Below, in pieces: positions 46,060-56,898 of a stretch of DNA of 64,000 nt. This DNA comes from Ctena decussata (Eukaryota > Mollusca > Bivalvia > Lucinida > Lucinidae), in assembly GCA_963989385.1 (NCBI GenBank), contig OZ022506.1, positions 62,321,434-62,385,433 on the forward strand, written 5' to 3'. Numbering within the stretch: the first letter of the stretch is position 1; the number at the start of each line of letters is the position of its first letter. Below the pieces are notes generated by a model, which was given only the letters and a program-made list of their open reading frames with translations, did no database searches and was not told the origin of the DNA. Both the position numbers and the translations under genes were made by a program.

Positions 46060-46600
46060 AGATGTACTAACTTATTCGGCTATAAGACGGGGGTTTCCCT
46101 CCAAAGAAGAAGTCTAGGTCAAGATCTTTGGGATTGTTAGGGAAACTCTCGCCTTACAGCAAAATGGGTTGTTCTGAGTGGGATGGTGGGAGCATGCGGC
46201 TTAATGCAGAATCGCTGATCGCACATGGTTTACCCACTTATTCGGTTATCAGATGGGAGTTCCCCCAAGATCTTTGGGTTTGTGAGGAAAACCCTAGTCT
46301 TACGGCACAATGTTTGTAGCGGCATGCGTTTTATAGCCGAACGGCTGTTTAAACAGGATATACGTACATATTCAGTAGTAAGACGGGGGTTTCCCTCCGA
46401 ACAAAAAATCTAGATCCGTTTTTAACCTAGTCTTACGGTACAATGGGTTTTCTGTTTGTAGCGGCATGCGTTTTATAGCCGAACGGCTGTTTGAACAGGA
46501 GGTACCTACTTATTCAGTTGTAAGACGGGGGTTTCCCTCCGAAAAAAATCTAGGTTCGTTGCATGCGCCTTTTAGCCAAATCGCTGTTCACACATGATTT
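46060..46600. repeat. Degenerate tandem repeat of about 130-166 bp
   Basis: agacgggggtttccctcc or close variants at 46,084, 46,250, 46,380 and 46,522, each preceded by ttattcggttgta/ctata and, in the last units, gcatgcgttttatagccgaa, then cggctgttt. Related to the foldbacks at 48,575-49,140. Confidence 0.7.
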
Positions 46601-46891
46601 ACTTCTATATATTTACATTCTTGGTGTATTTACTGGAAAGCCCTATAGTAAACCATTGGAACGTAATGTAGTTTACATTCCAATAATTACATTGAGACAC
46701 GCGACGTCCATGACGTAAAAATAAACAATGGCTCTCTACAACCTGATTGGACGTCCGCAATGTCATGACGTCATGAATGCCGTTCTGCTGTTAGCAGAAG
46801 AAACTGCGTGTACATGTTTTACTGCTTCAATTTTAGCGCTTATACAAGATTTTTCATGAACGACTTGATTGAAACGAATGTAAATATAAGC

Positions 46892-47040
46892 AATGAACTT
46901 AATTTTTCTGATGTTTATCGAAGTGTAAACTACATTGGGTCACTAGCAAAGTTTACATGAGCCCCTTCGGGGTTCATTCACTTTGCACGTGACCCAATGT
47001 AGTTTACACTTCGATAAACGTCAGAAAAATGAAATTCATT
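46892..47040. repeat. 149-bp hairpin with 52-bp arms
   Basis: Arms 46,892-46,943 and 46,989-47,040 match at all but a few positions: gtttatcgaagtgtaaacta, cattgggtcac / gtgacccaatgtagtttaca, cttcgataaac. The centre pairs again (gcaaagt...actttgc) and ends in ccccttcgggg, so nearly the whole 149 bp can fold. Confidence 0.9.
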
Positions 47041-47059
47041 CCTTAAATTCAGTTATAAG

Positions 47060-47363
47060 ATAGGGCCGCGTAGGGCAATCGGTAGGGCACCTGACTCATA
47101 AGTCAGAGGTCCTGGGTTCGATAGTCGGTCTGGCCACATACTTTCGTTTCTCTTTCCGCTGATTCAAGAAGGGCAGTTGTCAGTTACTGGCGAAAGTGTG
47201 TGCATTTTGTCAGTTACTGGCGAAAGCATGTGCTTTTAGTACTGGTTAACCGCTTAGGAGGTCTAAGCCTGCCCAGGAATAGTGTGGCTAGGTTAACTGA
47301 CCGTCCCGACATGAACATAGCTGTTTACCGTGGACGTAAAGCAACAAATCAATCCATCAATCA
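47060..47363 (+). mobile_element. tRNA-headed SINE, family 1, with target duplication
   Basis: The tRNA-Met-like head gggccgcgtagggcaatcgg has anticodon-stem text ctgactcataagtcag and B box ggttcgatagt. An internal duplication of cagttactggcgaaag follows, then the family body and an (aatc)n tail. agttataag flanks both sides (47,051-47,059 and 47,364-47,372). The insertion lies in the ttcggctataagacgg repeat family. Confidence 0.85.
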
Positions 47364-47372
47364 AGTTATAAG

Positions 47373-48574
47373 GAAATCTAGGTCTAGATCGTGAAAAGAT
47401 CTAGATATTTGAGATTGTAATGGGAAACGCCGTCTTTCAGCACAATTACACAATAGTGATTAGGATATTGTCGTTTTATTCTGTGTGCGTGTTGGGTGGG
47501 GAGGTGGGATATGAGTGGGGACAGGGCATGTTGCCGTTTTACAAAACAATAACACAATGAAGATTAAGATATTGTGGGTTATTCTGTGTCTTATAACCGA
47601 ATTGAATGGTATTCGGCGTACCTAAGAGCTAATAAAACTTTGGTCTTGCAAACCAAAAATAGTTATGTCCGAACTTGCATGTCTGACGATCATGGGCAAC
47701 TTTTTTCCTCAGCCCCGTATAATCTACCTGTAAACGACGATATCGCGTGAGCTTGAAATAGCATTATAGATAGGACATTGACAGTTTTTCTTTTTTTCTT
47801 GTCTTCCCTGAATAAAAAATGAAAAATGTTGTGTGAGGTCAATATAGTGCACTTTTTTAGCTGCACATAGATATTTTTTTTCAAACTTTTAAGTTTACAT
47901 TTAATGCGGTCATTTTTGCTCTGATTATTATTGCCATCATTTCCTAATAGTATATAGGAAAAATAGAGAAAATGAGCAAAAAGTTACTCAGTTTTCTACG
48001 TTTTTCTTAAAGCACGTATCTTAAGTCAAAAATGTTGTGTTATCCTAGTATTCTACACTATCTTACAAATCTTTTGATATATTTTGTAGGAAAATCAAAG
48101 AAATATTAGTGCGGTCATTTTTTACAAACTTAATACTACCCTACATCCAAAAACTGAATTTTCAGTACCGCGCGTGACTATATCGAGGTGAGGAGAATTG
48201 TTGGGGGCGTCCAGGTGGCGTAGAAAATTGCGGACGCTAAAGGCGTTCTACAAGGGGAATATTCCAGTGCTCACTGTCTTATATGACCCGGTTGTTCTTG
48301 TAAGGGGAGGAGAGTTGGGGGGGGGGGGGGGTGCGGGGGAGATAAATAACTTGATGAACGCAAAGTTCGTAAAAAGTGTCCTCCCTGGATTTTTCAAATA
48401 AATAATACTATAAGTTAAGATGAACAGGACATATGTAATATCATTAATCTTACTGTTTTCTTCAGAAAAAAATGCGTTTTTTTTCTACCAAATTGTCTGC
48501 TCGGTAACGTTTGTTTTCCGCTGAAATGCATTAATTTCGTCCGACATATAAGTTCGGCAAAACCAATGTTTGGC
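47373..48574. other. No gene; scattered short repeats
   Basis: Contains a poly-G run (about 48,318-48,331) and two similar segments beginning gcggtcatttttgctctg / gcggtcattttttacaaact. No coding support. Confidence 0.4.
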
Positions 48575-49140
48575 TTCTGAGACCAGAGTTGTTAGCTCGG
48601 TTTGACAAGCTGATTACCATATTAATTCGTCCATAAGACGGAGGTTCATTTCCCCCCAACACAAACATAATGACCCCAAACATCTGAAACCTACAGTAAT
48701 TGTGCTGTAAGACTGGATTTCTCTTGCGGTCTAATACAACCCAAGATCCATCTTAAAAGATGGAACTAGAATTTTGTCTTCTTCTTTGAAGGAAATCCCG
48801 TCTTATAACTAAATAAAAAGTTTCATCATGTGCGAACAGAGAAGATTCAATTCCAACATTTATGAGAAGGTTGTTCTGTAATGTGCGTTATTAGCTCTTG
48901 GATTGGGAACCTGACTGCCAGATTAATTCGGCTATAAGACGGGGCTCCCCCCCCCCCCAAGTAAAAACCCCACACAACAACTCCAATGCGTTCAATAGTA
49001 ATTTTGCTATAAAACCGTTAATCTCGTACAGTCTAAAGCCCACATCCATTCTAGAATTTTGTCTACTTCCTTGGAGGGAAATCCGCGTCATATTACCGAA
49101 TAAAGACATATATCATGTGCTATTAGCAAAGACTATGATC
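48575..49140. mobile_element. Two adjacent foldback elements with ttcgg.tataagacgg ends
   Basis: Copy 1 runs from ttaattcgtccataagacgg (48,621) to ggaaatcccgtcttataact (48,790). Copy 2 runs from ttaattcggctataagacgg (48,923) to gggaaatccgcgtcatatta (49,076). In each, the second segment is the inverted complement of the first. A poly-C run marks copy 2. Confidence 0.6.
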
Positions 49141-50094
49141 CGACTCAAATGTACAGTCTGTTCTGTGATGTACGGTTTTGTATATTCCAAAACGCATGCA
49201 CAAATCAAAATTAAACATTTCAGGCGCGTCATGAAAAATGTATAATGCATACATAGGATAAACGCACGAGTTAAGCTTGTCTGAACCAGCCTGTACATGG
49301 TACTGCACTGTCTGATCAGACCTGCACAGTTCCTTTTCAAAACTGTGCATGCCTAGATATTTTCTTTGCGAAGATCTCAAGCTAAATCAGTATATTTTGT
49401 ATGTGTGCAGGTTGGCAGTGTTTGTATATGCAGACGGTAGTTTTTGCAGGATGCGGACAATAACACCTTTTAATATACAAAGTGATAATTAATTTGACGC
49501 TCGATTAACTTACCAATATACCTGTCTTCTCGATGCGAATTTAACCTTCCAATAATGCGTTTATTCGCAGTTTGTGATCAGCATGCACATTTTTTCGAGA
49601 CTATGTACACTCTCGAAAAAAGGTTAATATGTGCCATGCTGGTCTTTGCTGGGTATTCACCGTATACACTCAAGCAGGATTTCATAGAGGTACTCCCTAC
49701 ATGCAACCATACCAAGCAATTTGATCAGCATGCACAATTTTGTTCGAGACAAACATAGACTCTAAAGGCGGCTTTAATTGTTAAAACAACATGGTACCGA
49801 CGTACCGATACAATCAGGCTGCGTCAAAGATGATTGGCACCGCATATGCGCAGTCTGACTAGAGTGCATATATGCGCATTATTGCATATGCCTCAGGGGA
49901 GGCTTTCTTCGGATAAGATAATAAACGGACATTTTTATTAAACAGCATTACACACTTCTAGTAATCATGTCACACTAAAGACAAAATAATCACAGCCGTA
50001 AAACCAATGCAAATACACACTTTGACAGGTTTGAAACCTGCTCAAATTCATAAAATCAGCAACTTCACCATACACAATCAAATATTAGCAGTTT

Positions 50095-50658
50095 GGGAAT
50101 GGAATTGCGCTAATTTTCGCTTCTTGCAGAGACTGAACATCATATTTGGCTTCCGCCGAGACTGTCCGCGATCTCTTGCTTCCTGCCGAGACTTCTGTAC
50201 ATGATAAATGGCTTCCTGCAGTGACTGTCCGCGTGATTCTGCTTCCTGCAGAGGCTCGGCAGGAAGCAGAGTCACGCGGACAGTCTCGGCAGAAAGCCAA
50301 TGTTCGATGACAGTAGTCCCTGCAGGAAGCAAGAGTTTGCGGACAGTCATGGCGGAAGCCAAATATGATGTACAGTCAAACAAAAATCCCAAAAGGGGTC
50401 ATAACCATAGAAGTTTTTCACTATTTCAGTATGAATACATGATAAATGGCTTCCTGCAGAAACTGTGCGCGTGATTCTGCTTCCTGCCGAGGCTCTCGGC
50501 AGCAAGCAGAGACACGCGGACGTCTCGGCAGGAAGCCAATGTTCGAGGACAGTAGTCCCTGCAGGAAGCAAGAGTTCGCGGACAGTCTCGGCGGAAGCCA
50601 AATATGACGACAGTCTCTGCAGGAAGCGAAAATTAGCGGAATCGATTATACCCTGTGA
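50095..50658. mobile_element. Foldback element built of ggcaggaagc palindromes, copy 1 (left end eroded)
   Basis: Begins near gcgctaattttcgcttcttg and ends gcggaatcgattataccctg, then tg. Inside are nested inverted pairs such as ctgcttcctgc..gaggctcggcaggaag. The segment 50,437-50,658 is an inverted copy of 50,734-50,950. Confidence 0.7.
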
Positions 50659-50733
50659 TCAGGCCTATTTCTCTTCACGAAGTTGTCTGCTGTGATTCGA
50701 CATATTCGCCGTTACTTAGGGGTTTCCGCTGAC

Positions 50734-51064
50734 CACAGGGTATAATCGATTCCGCCAATTTTCGCTTCCTGTAGAGACTGTGAGTCATATTTGGCTTCCG
50801 CCGAGACTGTCCGCTAACTCTTACTCCCGCAGGGACTACTGTCCTCGAAAAATGGCTTCCTGTCGAGATTGTCTGCGTGAATGTGCTTCCTGCCGAGAGC
50901 CTCGGCAGGAAGCAGAATCACGCTGACAGTCTCTGCAGGAAGCCATTTATCATGTACAGAAGTCTCGGCAGGAAGCAAGTGTTCGCGGACAGTCTAGGCG
51001 GAAGCCAAATATGACGGACAGTCTCTGCAGGAAGCGAAATTAGCGGAATCGATTATACCCTGTG
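50734..51064. mobile_element. 331-bp foldback element with 38-bp TIRs and perfect 5-bp target duplication
   Basis: The left TIR cacagggtataatcgattcc, then gccaattttcgcttcctg, matches the inverted right TIR except at two or three positions. CTGAC flanks it on both sides (50,729-50,733 and 51,065-51,069). The interior is a further palindrome (gcttcctgccgagagcctcg, then gcaggaagc). No reading frame. Confidence 0.85.
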
Positions 51065-51334
51065 CTGACTGATCCTGACTAGTAAAGCTAACAGCAAATT
51101 TTCATTACCAGTTCCAGCTGAAATAACTACCCTTCTTACAACCTTACAAATTAAAGAAATATTAAAAAAAACCTCAATTTGTTGGAGCAACCATGCTTTT
51201 TCTAACCCTCTACCAAAAAGTATCATTTTCCTGACCACTGCCAATACGAAACTATCCCGAGACCAACGGTATTTGCAGAGTCAGTAATCTTGTCATGTCT
51301 TTCAAAGTTTTACCTTATATTTCAGTAAATTCCA

Positions 51335-51405
51335 TAGCCTAGTGGTTACAGCTCTAGGCTTCTGATCTTCGAGTCGTGAGTTCGAATCTCACCGCTTTTA
51401 TTTAT
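51335..51405 (+). mobile_element. tRNA-like SINE head
   Basis: catagcctagtggttacagc (A box) and gtgagttcgaatctcaccgc (B box with good T-arm pairing). The acceptor stem does not close and there is no functional anticodon loop, so not called a tRNA gene. Confidence 0.5.
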
Positions 51406-52240
51406 CTTTTTCATTTTTTTCCATTAGATTTTTTATGTTATTATATGATGTTGTTAAGTTTTTTTATCATTTAGCTGCTAATTTTTGGCTTGCCGTTTCG
51501 ACGGCAAGCCAGTATTCAAGTGGTTAAGTGATACCGAGTTATTTTCGGAAGAAACGATACGTCACACTTAGTCGGAAAATACCTGGAGAGTGTGTACTGC
51601 AGTGTAGCGCAAAGCATTAGCTTTTCCAAAAATCATGCAGCGGCGTCGCGAAAAATAGGCCTTAGGGCATCGCATAATCTGACTGGTCAGAGCAGCCGCC
51701 ACACTGTCCAGCGCCGGTGCCTTCATGGGATCTGATCAGTCTTTTTCGGCATAAATATTCTTCATGATGATCCATGATGAAGACATCTTTCATGCTGAAG
51801 ATAGACTGATAAGACTGCGCTTATGCCGGAGTGGGCTGATATGTGTATCTGTAAAAACTGAAAGAGCAGAGTTCAAATTTATTGTTTAGATTTAGAAACA
51901 AGAGCTTTTGACGATTTTCTTCTCTTATCACATTAACTGAAAAATGTTTTCCATCTATCTAGAGTTTATAGTTTATTAAAGTCTCATTTTGGTGTACAAC
52001 ATCACAGTACATACATGTTTATATACAGACATATAAAAATACACCAAACCATTCTGTACAGAATTATAAGAGACTATGTACATCATGCATTACATATAGA
52101 TTTATCTTATCACCGCGGATAAAGGCGCCACAGAGGTAAAAATAATAATAATAAAAAAAAAATACAGCGAACATTGAATATTTTTTTCCACTTACGTGGC
52201 ACTGCATCCATGGTGCCAGAGTACAGTCACTTCCTAAAAA

Positions 52241-52392
52241 CTACACACTGTAATCAATGGTTTCCCCCTCCTCAGCCTCACGGCGCATGAATTTACCAAA
52301 AGCGGCACAGTCAGGTACAGAGAAACATATGGCGGAAACCAATGTCCAAACAGCATGCCCCCCTGCACCGACTTTGTGCACCGTAATACATG
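52241..52392 (-). CDS. Probable last exon of a membrane protein
   Basis: On the minus strand the pyrimidine-rich ccccttttcatcctcacggag precedes an open frame ending in TAG at 52,241-52,243. Translation: CITVHKVGAGGHAVWTLVSA, then ICFSVPDCAAFGKFM, then RREAEEGETIDYSV. The middle is a hydrophobic helix, followed by basic then acidic residues, as in the last helix and tail of a membrane protein. Codons are clean over 50 residues. I do not recognise the family, and no matching upstream exon was identified. Confidence 0.45.
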
Positions 52393-52834
52393 CTCCGTGA
52401 GGATGAAAAGGGGAAACACTTTGGAAAAAAAAGTCTACTATGTGGGAAAAAAATCAGGAGGTTAAACGAATAAATATGCTGGAAGTAAACAGAATTTCCG
52501 CCGTGTGCATCCAAGATACGCATTACAATAAATGTGTGGCTTAATTGCTTGTATGTAGAACTGACCGTGTTATGTATGTAAAAGTCGGTAATGTCGGTGA
52601 GTACTTAACGCTTACGCATTGCAACAGGCCTTTCCATGGCGCAAAGCGATATATTATGTGCACATTTTTAGCATCTGATAAATTTTCTTTTGGCCATCAA
52701 CATGTTCATGAATAGCCTGAACAATGATACAGAAAAAGGGAACAATTCAGAGTTGTTAATATTTGAAACTCAGAATTGTTAAAATTTGAAACTGTTAAGG
52801 ATTCATTGACAGCTTTATGACAACTGAGGGGTTG

Positions 52835-52975
52835 GTTGGTTGCAGCGATGATGCTGGGTATAACTTCCACTGCCGGGGCGTCCTATTTATTTGGATTATA
52901 GTAGAACAAGGGCCTACTGTGCTTGCGGTAGGTGCGGGTTGGGGTGTGTGGACATTTTTCTTACTTTTATAACAC
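52835..52975 (+). mobile_element. SINE fragment
   Basis: caagggcctactgtgcttgc, then ggtaggtgcgggttggggtg, matching 29,555 and 35,340. Confidence 0.5.
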
Positions 52976-53701
52976 TCTCTAATGTTGCCTTCTTAGTTCA
53001 GCTACACAAATCGGTACAGAGAAATATTTACACTCAACGACGATTTCCTTAGATGAACCGATACTGGGCTGACGATGTTCATACATCCACGAACAACACA
53101 CATTCATGTAATCTTACGCGTAAGCAATGTCACGGATAGTTCAAATAGATGAGTGGCCGACGTAACGATTGATATACGTCATGTCATAGTGACGGCTGCT
53201 GTACTTCATTACCAACACGTAACTATTATTCGTCCTTTGCTTGGCGTTTAATTAGTCAGAACTTCACGAATGAGTAAACAAAATTGATGTAAAAACGTAG
53301 CATGAATATAAAAGATAAATTTCATTTGTCGGGAGTTCATGGAAATACGAACGCAATAGGTTCCGTGCTTTGTTGTTCCCAAATGGTGTAAAGCAAGTTA
53401 TTGTCAAAACAATAACAGCATGCATTTTCTTCTCAGAGTGTCAAAGTTTTGTTCCAGTCACTGCCACTGATGCCACTTAAACCAAAAGTAAACTTCAGTA
53501 AATATTAATTTATTCATTCTTTTGATGCCAAGTTCAGATGTGCCAAGATTCCATAGACATGGGTTTGAACAATCTTTCCTAAAATTTTGTTTCAGACTAA
53601 ATGTGACTCAACAGCCGTAAAGAAAAGACTTGAAATAGGTCCATATAGTTATTTAACTTGAGGCATGCCTAAAACGGCCGGCCAAAACGTTGGAAAACTG
53701 T

Positions 53702-53739
53702 TTTGTTGTTGTTGTTGTTGTTGTTGTTTTGTTGTTGTT

Positions 53740-53777
<38 letters not shown>
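53702..53777. repeat. (GTT)n followed by (GT)n microsatellite
   Basis: Direct reading: gttgttgtt run, then about 17 GT repeats. Confidence 0.95.
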
Positions 53778-53778
<1 letters not shown>

Positions 53779-54100
53779 TTCCTCAATTTGTTTTTCAAAT
53801 AAATTCTACACTTGTTTTTACCTGACGCCCGTGGACAATGCCGCCATTCAAGAAGTTAGAAATAAAATACTTTGCTAAATAAAAGTAAGCAACAGAAAGT
53901 GCACTAACAATCGGGTTCACTTCAATAACAACTAATGAAAATTTCACTGTTTTAGCTGTGCAAGCTTTCCTTTTGAAAGGAAATTTTATACTTTATAAGT
54001 CACATGTATAAGCTTTTGCAACACCACGATTAGATTAACTTCCGATATAACTGCATTTCAGCGGTAAACAAATGTTGCCAAGGATACAAGAACAACCGCG

Positions 54101-54103
<3 letters not shown>

Positions 54104-54137
<34 letters not shown>
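54104..54137. repeat. (CT)n microsatellite
   Basis: Uninterrupted CT dinucleotides. Confidence 0.95.
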
Positions 54138-54140
<3 letters not shown>

Positions 54141-54391
54141 ATTACATGTACTCAGAAATAAACACCGTCACTTTCTTGTAACAGATGTTCTATTTACTTT
54201 ATAATTTGCTTTTCAAAATTCTTTCCGTTATGTGTTGACCCCTACTGAGAAGGTAGGTAAAACTGAAATAAATTGGCAGAGCTGCGTCGATTCTACTGGT
54301 TATGGTAATTTACTTAGGTTTTACCTTTTGTAACAGAGGGAATTATGAAAATATAGAAAATGTTTAATCTGTCATTGCATTTTTGAAAGAC

Positions 54392-54414
54392 AAAAAAAAA
54401 AAAAAAAAAAAAAA
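54392..54414. repeat. A23 homopolymer
   Basis: 23 consecutive A, with no recognisable retroelement body before it. Confidence 0.95.
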
Positions 54415-54776
54415 TCCGTCCTAGTTAGACTACTATATTACATGGGTACTGTGTCATGCCCATCGTGTAGCATTTTATACGGCAAAACCAAAAGACTGAT
54501 CATTTGGTCTTTTGGAGACGAAAGTATGAATACTTTTTGTCATGCCAGAATTCACAAACCTGCACTAATGAAGCCGTATGACTTGTGCATACATTGACTC
54601 GATTTAGCCTTTATTTCCGTTCAGTTCAGTTCAGTTCAGTTCAATTCTCTTATCGACGTTACCCAAGCGGCTCAACGGTACGTAAACATAGTTGCACACA
54701 CTTGGCGCCGTGTGTCCGTCAAATATTTCCGTTCATCTACCCTGTTAGAATAAACAGCGTCTGACAAATGGACAAC

Positions 54777-55010
54777 TGAGCCGCGACACGACAAAACAAG
54801 CAAAGTGGCATGTCGGCCACGCGAAGACTCACGTCTGCCTGGGCATCCGCCTAGGCTGATCAGAGGCTTCGCTGAGCGCTTAAAGGGTAGCTAAGGGTCT
54901 AAACTACCTCCATGCGGACAGTGAGGATCTGTTCAAACTGGGCGGATGCCCGACCTGATCTGAGTCTGCGCTGGGCACACATGCCATTTTTTTTATCGTG
55001 TTGCGGTTCA
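54777..55010. mobile_element. Palindromic MITE, family A
   Basis: tgagccgcgacacgacaaaa at the left, atcgtgttgcggttca at the right, with the standard centre. Confidence 0.85.
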
Positions 55011-55382
55011 CTTATTCAGATGCATAAGCCAAGCATAGGCTGTAAGGTTTAGTTTTGCTTGAAACTTTTGACACGATAATTCTTGTTTATTGGCAGCCAA
55101 AACCCTAATCCTCTCAAAGAAATACCCAATCTCATACATTTAACAGGGCCATAAAATCACAAAATACCTTGTCATCACACTGCGTTCTGGACTGAGCCAT
55201 AACATAAGAAAAGTGGCATTATTTCATGCTAAGTGCCAAGACCACGATAAGATTGCGCATCCGACCAGTTTTAAATTCTTTTCCAACCTCTTTGCCTAAA
55301 ATACCTGATCCCGAGGACAAATTTTACGAATAATTACTATTTGATAATAGTTTTATTGAACACCCAATCAAGTCACCATAAT

Positions 55383-55586
55383 TGAGCTGCGACACGTCAA
55401 AACCAACGATGAGGTTATTCGCCCAGCGCAGACTCAGATAAGCCTGGGCATCCGCCAAGTAAGACACGACTCTTCGTTAAGTGCACAAAGGGTAGCTAAG
55501 GGTCTAAGCTACCTCCATGCGGACAGCGAAGACACTGATCAGACTGGGCGGGTGCCACATTGTTGGTTTTGTCGTGTCGCGGCTCA
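55383..55586. mobile_element. Palindromic MITE, family A, with an internal deletion in the right arm
   Basis: Left end tgagctgcgacacgtcaaaa, right end ttttgtcgtgtcgcggctca. The aggctgatctgagtctgcgc block expected near 55,552 is missing: gcgggtgccacattgttggt runs straight through. Confidence 0.85.
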
Positions 55587-55937
55587 TATCATTATCATTA
55601 ATGGCGTACAGTGGAGCAATCTGTTTGTAGGTATATATAATGTCCAGTTCCATAACGGCGTTTCCCAGAATTTTATTGCAGATGTGAACTATTTGCATGC
55701 CGGACCAGCTTGCGCAAAATGCGTTTACAATGCTGCTTGCTCCATAAATTCTATACAGTAGAGTTGCTGCGCATGCGCTTACAAGGCTAAGTATGCGCAC
55801 AGGCTGTCCTGAGTATATGAAACTTCTGGAATATTTTAAGCGGACAACAGATATTGTCATGCATAGCCTGGTCTTGGTTTTTGTAGAGACAGCGCAAAAC
55901 ATCATCTTGCTCCTCAGCGAGGTTAGAACTGGACATT

Positions 55938-56169
55938 TGAGCCGCGACACGATAAAATGAACAACGTGGCATGTGTGACCAGCAAAGAATCAGACCAGCC
56001 TGGGTATCTGCCCAGTCTGATCTGAGCCTTTGCTGTGCGCTTAAATGGTAACTAGGAGTGTAAGCTAGCTTCATGCGGATAGAGAAAACTCCGATCAGAC
56101 TGGGTGGACGCGCAGGCTGATCTGAATCTTTGCTGGGTGCACATGCCACTTTGTTTGTGTCGCGGCTCA
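55938..56169. mobile_element. Palindromic MITE, family A
   Basis: Left tgagccgcgacacgataaaa, right ttgtttgtgtcgcggctca. Confidence 0.85.
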
Positions 56170-56369
56170 TTTCAAATTTACACTCTTATGGCACCTAAGA
56201 CATCTGTATAGCGCAGAGTTTACAAAGTTTACTGTTCACACGAGTTCTAACGTATTTCTATATGCTTTGTGCATACAATCAAATGGATATATCGCCAGCA
56301 ATATTTTCCCACCCTTTTTGACAAGTGGAAATAACTATTTGACTTCCTGTTTTCTTTCCTGGAGCTTGG

Positions 56370-56460
56370 ATCAACTCTTTCGCTCACCGAAGACTCAGTT
56401 CAGCCTGGGCGGAATATTCGCAGTCTGCATGGATGTGGCTTAGAACCTTAGATATCCTTT
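56370..56460. mobile_element. Fragment of family A MITE
   Basis: ctcaccgaagactcagttca, then gcctgggcgga, only. Confidence 0.4.
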
Positions 56461-56635
56461 AATGATGTTAGACTCATTTTCTCATATCCTCACTCGTGTG
56501 AAAATGCTAAAACACGTTTGAACTAAGAACTTTTAAACTAGCCTGACATCACTTCAATGACGTTTAAACTATAAAACTTGACAAAATTTGAATTTTCAAA
56601 TAGGATAGTTATCCAAACAACGTCCACTCTGGGCA

Positions 56636-56732
56636 CACAATACTGAATCAATATTCAGTCAACACTGATTCAACGTTATGACGTTGAGTCAACGTCGATT
56701 CAATATTGATTCAATGTTGTGTGCCTTCTTGG
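56636..56732. mobile_element. Palindromic mini-element, family B
   Basis: ggcacacaatactgaatcaa ... gattcaatgttgtgtgcc. The centre is gattcaacgttatgacgttg, then agtcaacgtcg. Confidence 0.8.
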
Positions 56733-56898
56733 TCAAAACCAATACAATTACTAGTAAACCCTAAAACTTAAATTAGCCAGTCTGACTAAAGTCTCAACAT
56801 AGCCAAAGGTGTCTTTATAGCAGATAACAGACTATACGGATCCACAGGATTCCAATCCTTAGCTATGTCTAGTGGTTTGTTTTAGATTTTTAATCTTT

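Larger units (their letters stand above)
52976..54776. other. No supported gene; microsatellites only
   Basis: Apart from the simple repeats listed at 53,702, 54,104, 54,392 and (ttcag)n at about 54,628-54,652, nothing is recognised. Confidence 0.45.

Noticed and set aside
47064..47140. Possible tRNA-Met gene
   Set aside because: The anticodon-loop text contains CAT but is one base short, and it continues into a SINE body shared with 40,455 and 62,235.
48898..49245. 115-codon plus-strand frame
   Set aside because: Overlaps the foldback elements and a poly-C run; composition follows the repeat.
55504..56170. 148- and 127-codon minus-strand frames
   Set aside because: Both lie over family A MITE copies; text such as KDSDQPARPPSLI reflects the MITE sequence, which recurs in other copies (for example 43,500).
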